DNA of 41,344 nucleotides from Psychrobacter sp. UBA3480 (GTDB lineage Bacteria; Pseudomonadota; Gammaproteobacteria; Pseudomonadales; Moraxellaceae), in NCBI RefSeq assembly GCF_002377945.1, contig NZ_DFQV01000013.1, forward strand, positions 1-41,344. The letters run 5' to 3'. Positions 1 to 7,509 of this stretch are shown in pieces. The number at the start of each line of letters is the position of its first letter. Positions within the stretch are counted from its first letter, which is position 1. The notes under the pieces are model-generated. The model was not told where the DNA came from. It did no database searches and saw only the letters and a program-made list of their open reading frames with translations. The translations under genes and the position numbers were made by a program.

Positions 1-411
1 CAGGGCAAAGCGCTACCTGCTACTAAAGCTAACATTGAAAAGTTCGAAGCACGTCGTGCTGAACTTGAAGCTGAAGAAGCAAAAGAGATCGCTGTTGCTC
101 AAGAGCGTGCTGATGCATTGACTGACGTTAATGTTATCATGCGTGCTAAATCAGGTGACGAAGGCAAGCTATTCGGCTCTATCGGTACTCGCGATATCGC
201 TGAAGCATTGACTAACTCAGGTCTAGAAGTAGACCGTGCTGAAATCAAGCTACCTGAAGGCACTCTACGTCAAGTTGGCGAATACAATGTTGATATTCAG
301 CTACACCATGACGTTACTGCTAGCATCTTAGTTACTATTCTTTCTGAAGATGGTAACAACGAAGATTCAGCTGACGAAGAAGCTGCTGAAGAAGACTATT
401 CTGAAGAGTAA
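1..411 (+). CDS. rplI: 50S ribosomal protein L9 (5' end cut off by window)
   Basis: The open frame runs in from base 1 and gives the C-terminal 136 residues of ribosomal protein L9, which binds 23S rRNA in the large subunit. The start matches the end of the L9 N-terminal domain and the long connecting helix ([15 protein letters not shown], then an Ala/Glu-rich helix). The C-terminal domain follows, with the characteristic [19 protein letters not shown] stretch. By comparison with E. coli L9, about 32 N-terminal residues lie outside the window. The protein ends in a strongly acidic tail of about 20 residues (Asp/Glu/Asn/Ser) that E. coli L9 lacks. A strong hairpin terminator follows the stop codon, so this is the last gene of its operon, probably rpsF-rpsR-rplI as in related bacteria (inference). 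Confidence 0.97.
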   Translation, partial: QGKALPATKANIEKFEARRAELEAEEAKEIAVAQERADALTDVNVIMRAKSGDEGKLFGSIGTRDIAEALTNSGLEVDRAEIKLPEGTLRQVGEYNVDIQLHHDVTASILVTILSEDGNNEDSADEEAAEEDYSEE

Positions 412-438
412 TCTTCTATCTAGTTAGACTCAGTCTGC

Positions 439-471
439 AAAAAGCCAGCAACTTAGGTTGCTGGCTTTTTT
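439..471 (+). terminator. Rho-independent terminator of rplI operon
   Basis: The arms GCCAGCAAC and GTTGCTGGC form a perfect 9-bp stem around the loop TTAG. An A-run lies before the stem and six T residues follow it. It sits 27 bases after the L9 stop codon. Confidence 0.95.
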
Positions 472-765
472 ACGTGCGTCATTTTTGATATTAGAGTTTA
501 TGTATTTAGACAATCTATATCGCTAACTTACACCTCTTTATCTCGATAAATTAGGATTTTATATATTCCTAAACAGCTTAGAATTCTCAAGAAATCTATT
601 GCTATGATAGCGGTGTTAGCTATGCAATGTTGTAGTAACTAAATGCAACAACTACCTCAAAAACGCTATACCAAACAACAAGATACTGCCTATATAATCA
701 TCTTTATTACTATTAGCAGAATTGATAATCTACTGCTATTTAATGTACTAATAGGGCGCAAGAAC
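472..765. other. AT-rich intergenic stretch, no clear gene
   Basis: This lies between the rplI terminator and the small gene at 766. It is AT-rich with no convincing open frame. An in-frame ATG exists at 643, but the extension it would add (41 residues) looks like translated non-coding DNA. I saw no clear sigma-70 promoter pair. Confidence 0.4.
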
Positions 766-1005
766 ATGAAAGAAAATAATAACATCCATACCGATGACAA
801 GCTTATCTGTATCCAAGGTAATGCATACTATTCCGAAGGTGAAGTATATACAGTTGGCAGAATAGTCAATGACAAATATTTTCAGCTGTTGACCAGTGGC
901 AACGATGATCATTGGTATGCCACATTGGATGATCAGGACATTTACGTCAGCTTTGATACTGCAACTGCTACCAATAACAAAGCTTTTTTTGATAAGATTG
1001 CCTAA
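766..1005 (+). CDS. Small hypothetical protein (79 aa)
   Basis: I do not recognise this gene. The frame is open from 643, but I place the start at the ATG at 766, because the residues after it (MKENNNIHTDDKLICIQGNA) look like a normal soluble protein and those before it do not. The product is acidic and probably cytoplasmic, with no signal peptide or membrane segment. It has a beta-rich look (KLICIQGNAYYSEGEVYTVG, then YFQLLTSGNDDHWYATL) that recalls small SH3-like barrels; this is only an impression. The ribosome site is weak. A hairpin terminator at 1084-1113 follows, so it is likely a single-gene unit. Whether it is expressed is uncertain. Confidence 0.55.
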   Translation: MKENNNIHTDDKLICIQGNAYYSEGEVYTVGRIVNDKYFQLLTSGNDDHWYATLDDQDIYVSFDTATATNNKAFFDKIA

Positions 1006-1083
1006 CTGTAAATAATGTCACTTCTTAGAATACTTATCTTAAAAATAATTATTACTCAGGTAGGTAAATATTGCTTATACAAG

Positions 1084-1113
1084 AACTGGTCATTATAAAT
1101 GGCCAGTTTTTTT
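1084..1113 (+). terminator. Rho-independent terminator after the 79-aa gene
   Basis: AACTGGTCATT and AATGGCCAGTT form an 11-bp stem with one G-U pair around the loop ATA, followed by a T-run. Confidence 0.85.
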
Positions 1114-1471
1114 GGTTTGAAGTATTAGCAATTGCTAGTTATAAAAGTATTTCCACACACGTCTTCGACGTTTTATTACTAACTTCTCTCATTTCAAAAT
1201 TAAGTATCTCTCAATTTTTTGTCAACAGCGCCAACTATTTAACGAATCTATTTCCTAGCGGCGTCTATTTGCTATAAAATATGCCCCTTTAAAATTTCGT
1301 ATCGTTAGTGATGCAGATAGTTAGTCAGATATCGTTTAAATGTAGGCATGGTAAAAGCGTGTGAAAGCACTACGCAGAGTAGACTTAGCACGCTATATAC
1401 CGTATTTAATCTCGATATAATTGACTATATTTGCATTGGTAATCAATTAAGATATAAACCATATTGAGACA
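1114..1471. other. Long leader/promoter region of the glycerate permease gene
   Basis: This holds no gene. A possible extended -10 element (TGCTATAAA, 1270-1278) would give a leader of about 190 bases before the permease. A second isolated TATAAT lies at 1416-1421. Neither has a good -35 box. I found no recognisable riboswitch. Confidence 0.35.
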
Positions 1472-1474
1472 GTG

Positions 1475-2830
1475 ATGATTGTATTTTGGCTTGTGCTGAC
1501 CATTCTTTTTATTATTTTCGCTACCGCAAAACTAAAGTGGCATCCTTTTTTAGTATTGATCTTGTCCGCTTTCTTGGTCGCGCTATTTTATCAAGTACCA
1601 CTTAATACGGTCGCCAAGACAATCTCTGATGGTTTCGGTGGTATCTTAGGCTATATCGGTCTTGTGATTGTATTTGGTACGATTATTGGCTTAATTCTTG
1701 AAAAAACGGGTGCTGCTATCGTAATGGCAGAGTCAGTCATCAAAGTACTGGGGCCACGCTTCCCTACTTTGACCATGTCTATCGTCGGTGCAGTCGTTTC
1801 TATACCTGTATTTTGTGACTCTGGCTATATTATCTTGAACTCTCTAAAAGAATCTTTAGCTGAGCGCCTACATGTATCAAGTGTCGCGATGAGCATTGCC
1901 TTGGCCACTGGTCTATACGCTACCCATACCTTTGTCCCACCTACGCCAGGCCCAATCGCAGCGGCAGGTAACTTAGGTCTAGAGTCAAACCTAGGTTTGG
2001 TCATTATGGTCGGTGTGGTCGTGACAGCAGTTGCGGTACTAGCTGGTTGGTGGTGGTCTAATCGCTTTCTTAACGCCACTCCTGACAATATCAATGCGGC
2101 AGATGCTCCAGCAGCAATGCTTGAAGGAATGAAGACTCGTGATGATTATAGTCACTTGCCTTCAGCAACAATGGCGTTTTTACCGATTATCGTTCCTATC
2201 ATATTAATCTGCCTGTCTTCGGTTGCTAACTTCCCAAGCGCACCATTTGGCAGTAGCATGGTAGCGGAAATTTTAATATTCATTGGTAACCCATTGACTG
2301 CGTTACTTATCGGTTTGTTCTTATCGTTTTTCCTGATTAAATCAAGCCAAAAAACGCAAGAAATCAGCGACAGTATCTCGCAAGGCTTGGTAGTAGCAGC
2401 CCCTATCCTATTGATTACTGGTGCTGGTGGTGCATTTGGTGCCATGCTGAAAGTGACGCCAATCGGTGACTACTTAGGTTCGACGCTATCGGCCTTGGGT
2501 TTAGGCATCTTCATGCCATTCATCGTCTCTGCTGCGCTAAAAACAGCACAAGGCTCAACCACAGTCGCATTGGTTACGACTTCTGCTATGGTTGCCCCAC
2601 TATTGAGCCAGATTGGCCTAGACAGCGAGCTTGGACGCGTGTTCTGCGTGATGGCAATTGGTGCTGGTGCCATGACCATCTCACATGCCAATGACAGCTT
2701 CTTTTGGATTGTTAGCCAGTTTAGTCGCATGAGCGTCGCGCAGGCGTACAAGGCTCATTCAATGGCCACTGGTATCCAAGGTGTGACTAGCATCGTATTT
2801 ATCTGGTTATTGACCCTAGTGTTTATCTAG
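1475..2830 (+). CDS. GntP-family permease, probable glycerate (or gluconate-type) importer
   Basis: This is an integral inner-membrane carrier of the GntP family, which imports sugar acids such as gluconate or glycerate with protons. The protein has about 451 residues, usual for the family, and consists of many hydrophobic helices. Family-like stretches include VFCDSGYIILNSL, the loop THTFVPPTPGPIAAAGNLG, and near the end AQGSTTVALVTTSAM and SHANDSFFWIVSQF. A GTG lies directly upstream at 1472; I prefer the ATG at 1475, which follows TGAGAC at a short distance. The next gene, 112 bases downstream on the same strand, is glycerate kinase, so glycerate is the likeliest substrate (inference from context). 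GntP members cannot be told apart by substrate from sequence alone. Confidence 0.9.
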   Translation: MIVFWLVLTILFIIFATAKLKWHPFLVLILSAFLVALFYQVPLNTVAKTISDGFGGILGYIGLVIVFGTIIGLILEKTGAAIVMAESVIKVLGPRFPTLTMSIVGAVVSIPVFCDSGYIILNSLKESLAERLHVSSVAMSIALATGLYATHTFVPPTPGPIAAAGNLGLESNLGLVIMVGVVVTAVAVLAGWWWSNRFLNATPDNINAADAPAAMLEGMKTRDDYSHLPSATMAFLPIIVPIILICLSSVANFPSAPFGSSMVAEILIFIGNPLTALLIGLFLSFFLIKSSQKTQEISDSISQGLVVAAPILLITGAGGAFGAMLKVTPIGDYLGSTLSALGLGIFMPFIVSAALKTAQGSTTVALVTTSAMVAPLLSQIGLDSELGRVFCVMAIGAGAMTISHANDSFFWIVSQFSRMSVAQAYKAHSMATGIQGVTSIVFIWLLTLVFI

Positions 2831-2893
2831 TTCATAAAATTGGGTATTTCTACATACGTTTATTTGATGATTGTTAAATAAATGTTTTAAAAC

Positions 2894-2920
2894 ATGACAC
2901 TATCGCAATGATCGTGTCAT
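2894..2920 (+). promoter_or_regulatory. Inverted repeat between permease and kinase genes
   Basis: ATGACAC and GTGTCAT form perfect 7-bp arms 13 bases apart, with a further ATC/GAT pairing inside. No T-run follows. It lies in the 112-base gap before the kinase. It could be an operator, or an mRNA hairpin that tunes kinase expression. Confidence 0.45.
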
Positions 2921-2942
2921 TAAGATATTCAAAGAGAGCCGT

Positions 2943-4079
2943 ATGAAAATTTTAATCGCCCCTGACTCGTTTAAAGAAAGTTTAGAAGCACTGGACGTAT
3001 GCCACGCCATTCAATCTGGCTTTAGTCAAGTGTTTCCAGATGCTGACTATAAGCTACTGCCAATGGCAGATGGTGGTGAAGGTACCTCAGCGGTATTGTC
3101 TTATGTATTGGGCGGGCGCTGGAAAGAAGTCAGAGTACATGACCCATTGATGAGACCGATTACCGCAAAGTATCTGTTATTGCCTGACGCGACTGCTGTT
3201 ATCGAAGTGGCTCAAGCGTGCGGATTGCATCTACTGACAGTTGATGAGCGTAATCCTGTTATGGCGAGTAGCTATGGTGTTGGGGAGCTGATCGAAGATG
3301 CGTTAGCAGAAGGTGCTAAGCGTATCGTCATTGGTTTAGGTGGTAGCGCGACCAACGATGCAGGCCTTGGCATGCTAATGGCGCTAGGCATAACATTTCA
3401 TGACATCAATGATAGCCTGCTCACTCATGGTGGTGGCGCACTTGCCAGCCTACATAAGCTCGATAATACTAGCCTTCATACAAAGATATCAGACACGGTA
3501 TTCGAGGTTGCTTGTGATGTGACCAATCCATTATGCGGTCTGCTAGGTGCAAGCGCAGTATTTGGGCCACAAAAAGGCGCCTGTCCAGAGCAAGTCAATA
3601 CCTTGGACAAGGCACTCAGTCACTTTGCGACCATATGTGGACAGCATGGCTATGAAGACTGTCAACATGTCGAAGGCGCTGGCGCTGCTGGCGGTCTTGG
3701 TTATGCGATGATGACGTTCTTTCAAGCTCAGCTAAAGTCAGGCTTTGATACGGTTGCCGAAGTGGCTCACCTGTCACAGCATATTGCAGAGGCTGATCTC
3801 GTCATCACTGGCGAAGGCAAGCTCGATGCGCAAACAGCCATGGGTAAAGTGGCAGGCGGTATCAGCCAAATCGCTAAGGCTAGCCGTACACCTGTCATTG
3901 CTATCTGCGGCAGCGTCGATGGACTAAAACCTGCCCAGACCAGTCAGTTCAATGTGGTCATGCCGAGTATCCAAAAAGTAGACACGATTGATAATGTGTT
4001 GGGTTCTGCTTACAACAATATTGAGACGACTGCTGCTAATATCGCTGCAAGTATCAAACTTGGGCAGACTTTAAGATAG
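2943..4079 (+). CDS. glxK: Glycerate kinase (GarK/GlxK type)
   Basis: This phosphorylates D-glycerate with ATP and feeds it into lower glycolysis (the bacterial GarK/GlxK family usually makes 2-phosphoglycerate). The 378-residue length is normal. The N-terminus MKILIAPDSFKESLEA and the downstream MADGGEGT, GLGGSATNDAGLGM and ITGEGKLDAQTAMGKV motifs are hallmarks of this kinase family. A ribosome site AAGAGAG lies 5 bases before the ATG. It follows the GntP permease on the same strand, so the pair probably imports and activates glycerate. The symbol is by family; garK would be equally apt. The family assignment is very firm. Confidence 0.95.
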   Translation: MKILIAPDSFKESLEALDVCHAIQSGFSQVFPDADYKLLPMADGGEGTSAVLSYVLGGRWKEVRVHDPLMRPITAKYLLLPDATAVIEVAQACGLHLLTVDERNPVMASSYGVGELIEDALAEGAKRIVIGLGGSATNDAGLGMLMALGITFHDINDSLLTHGGGALASLHKLDNTSLHTKISDTVFEVACDVTNPLCGLLGASAVFGPQKGACPEQVNTLDKALSHFATICGQHGYEDCQHVEGAGAAGGLGYAMMTFFQAQLKSGFDTVAEVAHLSQHIAEADLVITGEGKLDAQTAMGKVAGGISQIAKASRTPVIAICGSVDGLKPAQTSQFNVVMPSIQKVDTIDNVLGSAYNNIETTAANIAASIKLGQTLR

Positions 4080-4123
4080 ACGCAATCTTTCATAGTCGCA
4101 ATCTATCAATGAACCTCCTCCAC

Positions 4124-4175
4124 TAAACGCACAGCTATTGAACTTTCGATTAACCCTTCGTTAGCTGTGCATTTA
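4124..4175. terminator. Candidate bidirectional terminator between convergent genes
   Basis: GCACAGCTA (4129-4137) and TAGCTGTGC (4162-4170) form a perfect 9-bp stem, flanked by TAAA and TTTA. The loop is long (24 bases) and the T-tract is weak. It lies between the convergent glycerate kinase and LysR genes. Confidence 0.55.
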
Positions 4176-4190
4176 TCATTCTTAACATGT

Positions 4191-5060
4191 CTATAGCCAT
4201 TTTTTTACTTCGTCAATGACCGTATGCATTCTATTAGAAAGTGCTTGCTGTCGTCTGACTGCCAGATATAGCGTCTCACTAACGGCAACTGGTAAATGAT
4301 GACTGTTAATCAGCTCAGGCTTTGAATAAGCAGCCACGGCATGTGCTGGCAAAACAGTAAAGCCTAATCCTCTGCTGACTGGCTCTAAGATTAACCCTAT
4401 CTGATTCGAAAATCCTTTTTTCTCAAAATCATTGATATGCTGAAATTGCTCATAATTGGCAGTCAGTAGCATGCCTGCATGATGGGCGCCATCCGGATGA
4501 TCGATAAATCCAAGTGCCATAAGCTGCTCCCAGCTAGGCTCTACTGTAGCCGCAGGGGTTACTAGTATCAATGCTTCTTGTGCCATAGGTTTGCAGCTAA
4601 CCGTTTCATCGTCTGATACATCTGTCATAAAGCCGATATCAATCTCGTGATTTGCCAACGCCCGCTCAATGTCAGAATTGGGTGCAAAGCGGTAATCAAT
4701 TACTAGTTTTGGATGCTGCTGCTGTAGTGTCAAAAGCTGCGGATATAGTTTAAGTCCCACACTACCCGGTGACATCAACCTTACAAATCCTTCGTAAGGT
4801 TGATCTTCACCGATACGCTGTTCTAAATTTGATAATCGCTGCAATATCTCGCCTGCTTCTTTATAAAGCTCCTCACCTGCATTGGTCAATGAAAACTGCT
4901 TTCCTTGTCGAATCAACAAGTCTGTATCTAGTTGCTCTTCTAACTTGCTTATGTGTTGGCTCACACCAGACTGCGTCATATATAGACGTTCAGCCGTACG
5001 AGTAAAGTGCCCAACTTCAGCAAGCGTACAGAAAGTTCGTAGCCATATGATATTTATCAT
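4191..5060 (-). CDS. LysR-family transcriptional regulator
   Basis: This is a DNA-binding regulator of 289 residues, standard for the LysR family. The N-terminal winged helix-turn-helix occupies about residues 1-60 (FCTLAEVGHFTRTAERLYMT, then QSGVSQHISKLEEQL). The rest is the effector-binding domain. It is transcribed away from the VOC gene at 5298, and the two starts are about 110 bases apart across a shared promoter region, the classic LysR arrangement. It may therefore control the VOC gene, itself, or both (inference). The effector cannot be told from sequence. Confidence 0.93.
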   Translation of the reverse strand: MINIIWLRTFCTLAEVGHFTRTAERLYMTQSGVSQHISKLEEQLDTDLLIRQGKQFSLTNAGEELYKEAGEILQRLSNLEQRIGEDQPYEGFVRLMSPGSVGLKLYPQLLTLQQQHPKLVIDYRFAPNSDIERALANHEIDIGFMTDVSDDETVSCKPMAQEALILVTPAATVEPSWEQLMALGFIDHPDGAHHAGMLLTANYEQFQHINDFEKKGFSNQIGLILEPVSRGLGFTVLPAHAVAAYSKPELINSHHLPVAVSETLYLAVRRQQALSNRMHTVIDEVKKWL

Positions 5061-5095
5061 TACTTTTCATACTTATTTATATAATATTTGATAAT

Positions 5096-5124
5096 TTTAC
5101 ATAATGACAGTGCGTTTGTATACT
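5096..5124 (+). promoter_or_regulatory. Sigma-70 promoter of the VOC gene
   Basis: TTTACA (5096-5101) and TATACT (5119-5124) are 17 bases apart, each one mismatch from consensus. A start near 5131 would give a leader of roughly 37 bases, with AGGAG at 5155-5159 before the ATG at 5168. It lies in the gap shared with the divergent LysR gene. Confidence 0.7.
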
Positions 5125-5167
5125 GGCCTCACGTTAAACAAGAGTACAGCAAACAGGAGCACAAGCT

Positions 5168-5350
5168 ATGAACAACGTTTATCCAAGAAGCTTTTCGCAC
5201 ATCGGTCTGTCAGTCCCTGACTTAGATGCCGCCGTAAAATTTTATACCGAAGTGATGGGTTGGTACACCATCATGGAACCAACTGAGATTGTCGAAGATG
5301 ACAGCCCGATTTCCAAGAAGCTTTTCGCACATCGGTCTGTCAGTCCCTGA
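5168..5350 (+). pseudogene. Frameshifted 5' end of the VOC gene (upstream copy)
   Basis: This is the original start of the VOC gene, with a good ribosome site (AGGAG, 8 bases before the ATG). It encodes MNNVYPRSFSHIGLSVPDLD and continues normally to about residue 48. There a 130-bp tandem duplication shifts the frame, and translation ends after 60 codons with the unrelated tail SKKLFAHRSVSP. The unit length is not a multiple of three, which is why the frame is lost. It overlaps the downstream intact frame starting at 5298. Translation from this well-equipped start now gives only a truncated peptide holding one beta-alpha-beta segment of the domain. Confidence 0.85.
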
Positions 5351-5441
5351 CTTAGATGCCGCCGTAAAATTTTATACCGAAGTGATGGGTTGGTACACCA
5401 TCATGGAACCAACTGAGATTGTCGAAGATGACAGCCCGATT
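5182..5441 (+). repeat. Perfect 130-bp tandem duplication
   Basis: Bases 5182-5311 and 5312-5441 are identical over the full 130 bases. The flanking bases differ on both sides, so the unit length is exact. The duplication lies wholly within the 5' part of the VOC gene. Identity at every base, including third codon positions, implies a very recent event or an assembly artefact. Confidence 0.97.
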
Positions 5442-5798
5442 GGTGAGATGTGTACTGAAGTATTTGGTTCTGGTTGGGGCAGTTTCCGTATCGCTCACCT
5501 ATCTACTGGCGACCGTATCGGTGTTGAGATTTTTGAATTCAAAAATCAAGAAAACCCTGAAAACAACTTTGAATATTGGAAAACAGGTATCTTTCACTTC
5601 TGTGTTCAAGATCCAAACGTTGAAGAACTGGCGGAGCGTATGGTTGCAGCAGGCGGCAAAAAGCGTATGGAAAAACCACGCTACTACTACCCTGGCGAAA
5701 AACCTTACCGCATGATCTATATGGAAGACCCGTTTGGCAACATCGTTGAAATCTATAGCCATAGCTATGAGCTTATCTATAGCGAAGGTGCGTATTAA
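5298..5798 (+). CDS. VOC/glyoxalase-superfamily protein (from the second repeat copy)
   Basis: This is a vicinal-oxygen-chelate fold protein of 166 residues, the family of glyoxalase I, extradiol dioxygenases and related metal enzymes. Likely metal ligands at the expected four places are His11 (SFSHIGL), Glu77 or Glu80 (GVEIFEF), His100 (GIFHFCV) and Glu151 (NIVEIYSHS). The signature MEDPFGNIVEI is near the C-terminus. The true substrate is unknown; lactoylglutathione lyase is possible but unproven. The ATG at 5298 is supplied by the end of the first repeat unit, and the product differs from the ancestral one only at residues 2-5 (TARF for NNVY). It lacks a good ribosome site, so expression may be reduced. 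An in-frame TTG lies at 5289. Confidence 0.8.
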   Translation: MTARFPRSFSHIGLSVPDLDAAVKFYTEVMGWYTIMEPTEIVEDDSPIGEMCTEVFGSGWGSFRIAHLSTGDRIGVEIFEFKNQENPENNFEYWKTGIFHFCVQDPNVEELAERMVAAGGKKRMEKPRYYYPGEKPYRMIYMEDPFGNIVEIYSHSYELIYSEGAY

Positions 5799-5842
5799 GT
5801 TCAGTACAGATTTGTCTTAGAATTATATCTGATTGAAAAACC

Positions 5843-5878
5843 AATAGCGTACTCATCATCTGAGTGCGCTATTTTTTT
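5843..5878 (+). terminator. Rho-independent terminator of the VOC gene
   Basis: AATAGCGTACTCA and TGAGTGCGCTATT form a 13-bp stem with one G-U pair around a 5-base loop, followed by a run of T. Confidence 0.93.
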
Positions 5879-6004
5879 CGTGCGCTTTCTATGTGCTTCA
5901 TCTATCGTATAGAATACGAGCCATGCTACTATTTAAAACGCTTTATATAACTTTATAAATAGTAGCCTTTGCCAAATCAAACAACCGATTATCAAGGATG
6001 ATAA

Positions 6005-6817
6005 ATGACTCAATCTGACATTACTCTAGACCTAGACGACCTTTTGGTTATTAGAGAAGACAATAAAGAAAGTGGCGTCGTCACGCTCACTTTAAACCAA
6101 CCCAAGCAATTCAATGCGTTGTCCGTTGAAGTGCTGTCTGCCATGCAAACAGAGCTAGACAGTATCGCTCAAGACGATACGATCAGAGTCGTGGTTATTC
6201 AAGCGACAGGCAAGGCATTCTGTGCTGGTCATAACCTAAAGCAAATGCGCACGCATACAGATGCAGCATTTCACCGTGCCCTATTCCAGCAATGTAGCAA
6301 AATGATGCTTACCATCAATCGTATGCCGCAAGTTGTTATCGCAAAAGTACAAGGCATTGCCACCGCCGCAGGATGTCAGCTAGTCGCAGTTTGTGACTTA
6401 GCCGTTGCCGCTGATAATGCAAAATTTGCTACTTCTGGGATAAATGTGGGACTGTTCTGCTCTACACCTGCTGTAGCCGTCAGCCGTAATCTACCTCGTA
6501 AGCAAGCATTTGAGATGCTGATTACGGGTGAATTTATCGACGCGCACACTGCCTTACAATATGGATTGATTAATCGAGTAGCACCAGCAGAGCAACTCGA
6601 TCAAACACTACAGTCACTGATAACATCAATCACTGCCAAGTCTCCGGTAGCAGTAAAAACTGGCAAAGATATGTTTTATAAGCAGCTGGGTATGAGCGTT
6701 GAAGATGCGTATGACTATGCTAGTGAAGTAATGACGGGCAATATGATGGCAGACGATGTGGGTGAAGGGATTGATGCATTTATTGAGAAGCGTCAAGCAG
6801 TATGGAAAGGGTGCTAA
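6005..6817 (+). CDS. Enoyl-CoA hydratase/isomerase-family protein lacking the classical catalytic glutamates
   Basis: This is a crotonase-fold protein of 270 residues, close in feel to the ECHDC3-like branch. Oxyanion-hole segments are clear: AFCAGHNLKQM (about residues 72-82) and IATAAGCQLVAVCDLAVA (about 118-135). In rat enoyl-CoA hydratase the catalytic Glu144 lies in a GGGCEL context and Glu164 in QPEILLG. Here the matching positions read AAGCQL and ATSGINVG, so both glutamates are absent. Simple hydratase activity is therefore doubtful; a different CoA-ester reaction or a non-enzymatic role is possible. The start is supported by AAGGA six bases before the ATG. The gene is alone on its strand, between two terminators. 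Confidence 0.9.
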   Translation: MTQSDITLDLDDLLVIREDNKESGVVTLTLNQPKQFNALSVEVLSAMQTELDSIAQDDTIRVVVIQATGKAFCAGHNLKQMRTHTDAAFHRALFQQCSKMMLTINRMPQVVIAKVQGIATAAGCQLVAVCDLAVAADNAKFATSGINVGLFCSTPAVAVSRNLPRKQAFEMLITGEFIDAHTALQYGLINRVAPAEQLDQTLQSLITSITAKSPVAVKTGKDMFYKQLGMSVEDAYDYASEVMTGNMMADDVGEGIDAFIEKRQAVWKGC

Positions 6818-6928
6818 CCCTTATTATACTAATCATTGTATTGTTTAGCTGACGTCACATAGCGCAGGCTTTATCTAGTAAGCTAGCACGCCCTTTTTTA
6901 ATAATTAAATTTGCTTATTACCAAGCAC

Positions 6929-6963
6929 AAAAAAGGCCACGATATCATTATCATGGCCTTTTT
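6929..6963. terminator. Bidirectional terminator between convergent genes
   Basis: GGCCACGAT and ATCATGGCC form a 9-bp stem with one G-U pair. There is an A-run before the stem and a T-run after it, so it can work for both the crotonase gene (+) and the RidA gene (-). Confidence 0.92.
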
Positions 6964-7007
6964 CATTTCTATTTGATACAGGTACTATAGATACTGCGAG
7001 CCGTTTA

Positions 7008-7349
7008 TTACTCAGCAGCGATGGCGATCATCTCAACCAATAGCTCAGAACGTGCTAAAGCTGACTCACCACAAGCGCGAGCCGGTGGCTGAATACCTTC
7101 AAACCACTGGTCATAAACTTCATTCATAGCGGCAAAATCAGCCATGTCTTTGATCCAAACCGTGACTGATAGTAGCTTTGATTTATCACTGCCAACTTCT
7201 TCTAGCAACGTTTGGATTTTTTCTAGACAAGTCAATGTTTGCGCTTTGATATCGTCTTCTGCGTTACCTACCTGACCACACAAATAGATAGTTTGGTTAT
7301 GGATTACGGTTTTGCTCATACGTTGATTGCTGTGTAGCTTCTTAATCAT
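7008..7349 (-). CDS. RidA-family protein (enamine/imine deaminase or relative)
   Basis: This is a RidA/YjgF/YER057c-family protein of 113 residues. Members hydrolyse reactive 2-aminoacrylate and other imines made by PLP enzymes or amino-acid oxidases. The key arginine that holds the substrate carboxylate is present (PPARACGES, Arg91), as is the late glutamate (LLVEMIAIAAE, Glu106). The upstream ATG at 7364 is open in frame, but AAAGG lies 7 bases before the ATG at 7349, so I prefer the latter. The next gene upstream on the same strand, 160 bases away, is a DadA-like oxidoreductase, whose product is an imine. A shared job in amino-acid oxidation is likely (inference). Confidence 0.9.
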   Translation of the reverse strand: MIKKLHSNQRMSKTVIHNQTIYLCGQVGNAEDDIKAQTLTCLEKIQTLLEEVGSDKSKLLSVTVWIKDMADFAAMNEVYDQWFEGIQPPARACGESALARSELLVEMIAIAAE

Positions 7350-7509
7350 GTCTATACCTTTCATTTATTAATTTAAGTCTGTACTAACTATAGTCAATCC
7401 ACTATAAAAGCGTTACAGCGTTGACCTCGCTTGAAGTATGACATATACATCTGCACTCGGTTGCCTTGTACCGCTCTTAAATTGGATCAACTATATATCA
7501 GATGCGCGC

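Noticed and set aside
643..765. Longer N-terminus for the small gene at 766
   Set aside because: The added residues look like translated AT-rich spacer (III, LLL runs), and no ribosome site precedes 643.
1071..1277. Open frame of 68 codons on the plus strand
   Set aside because: It begins inside a terminator, has no ribosome site and looks like translated AT-rich spacer.
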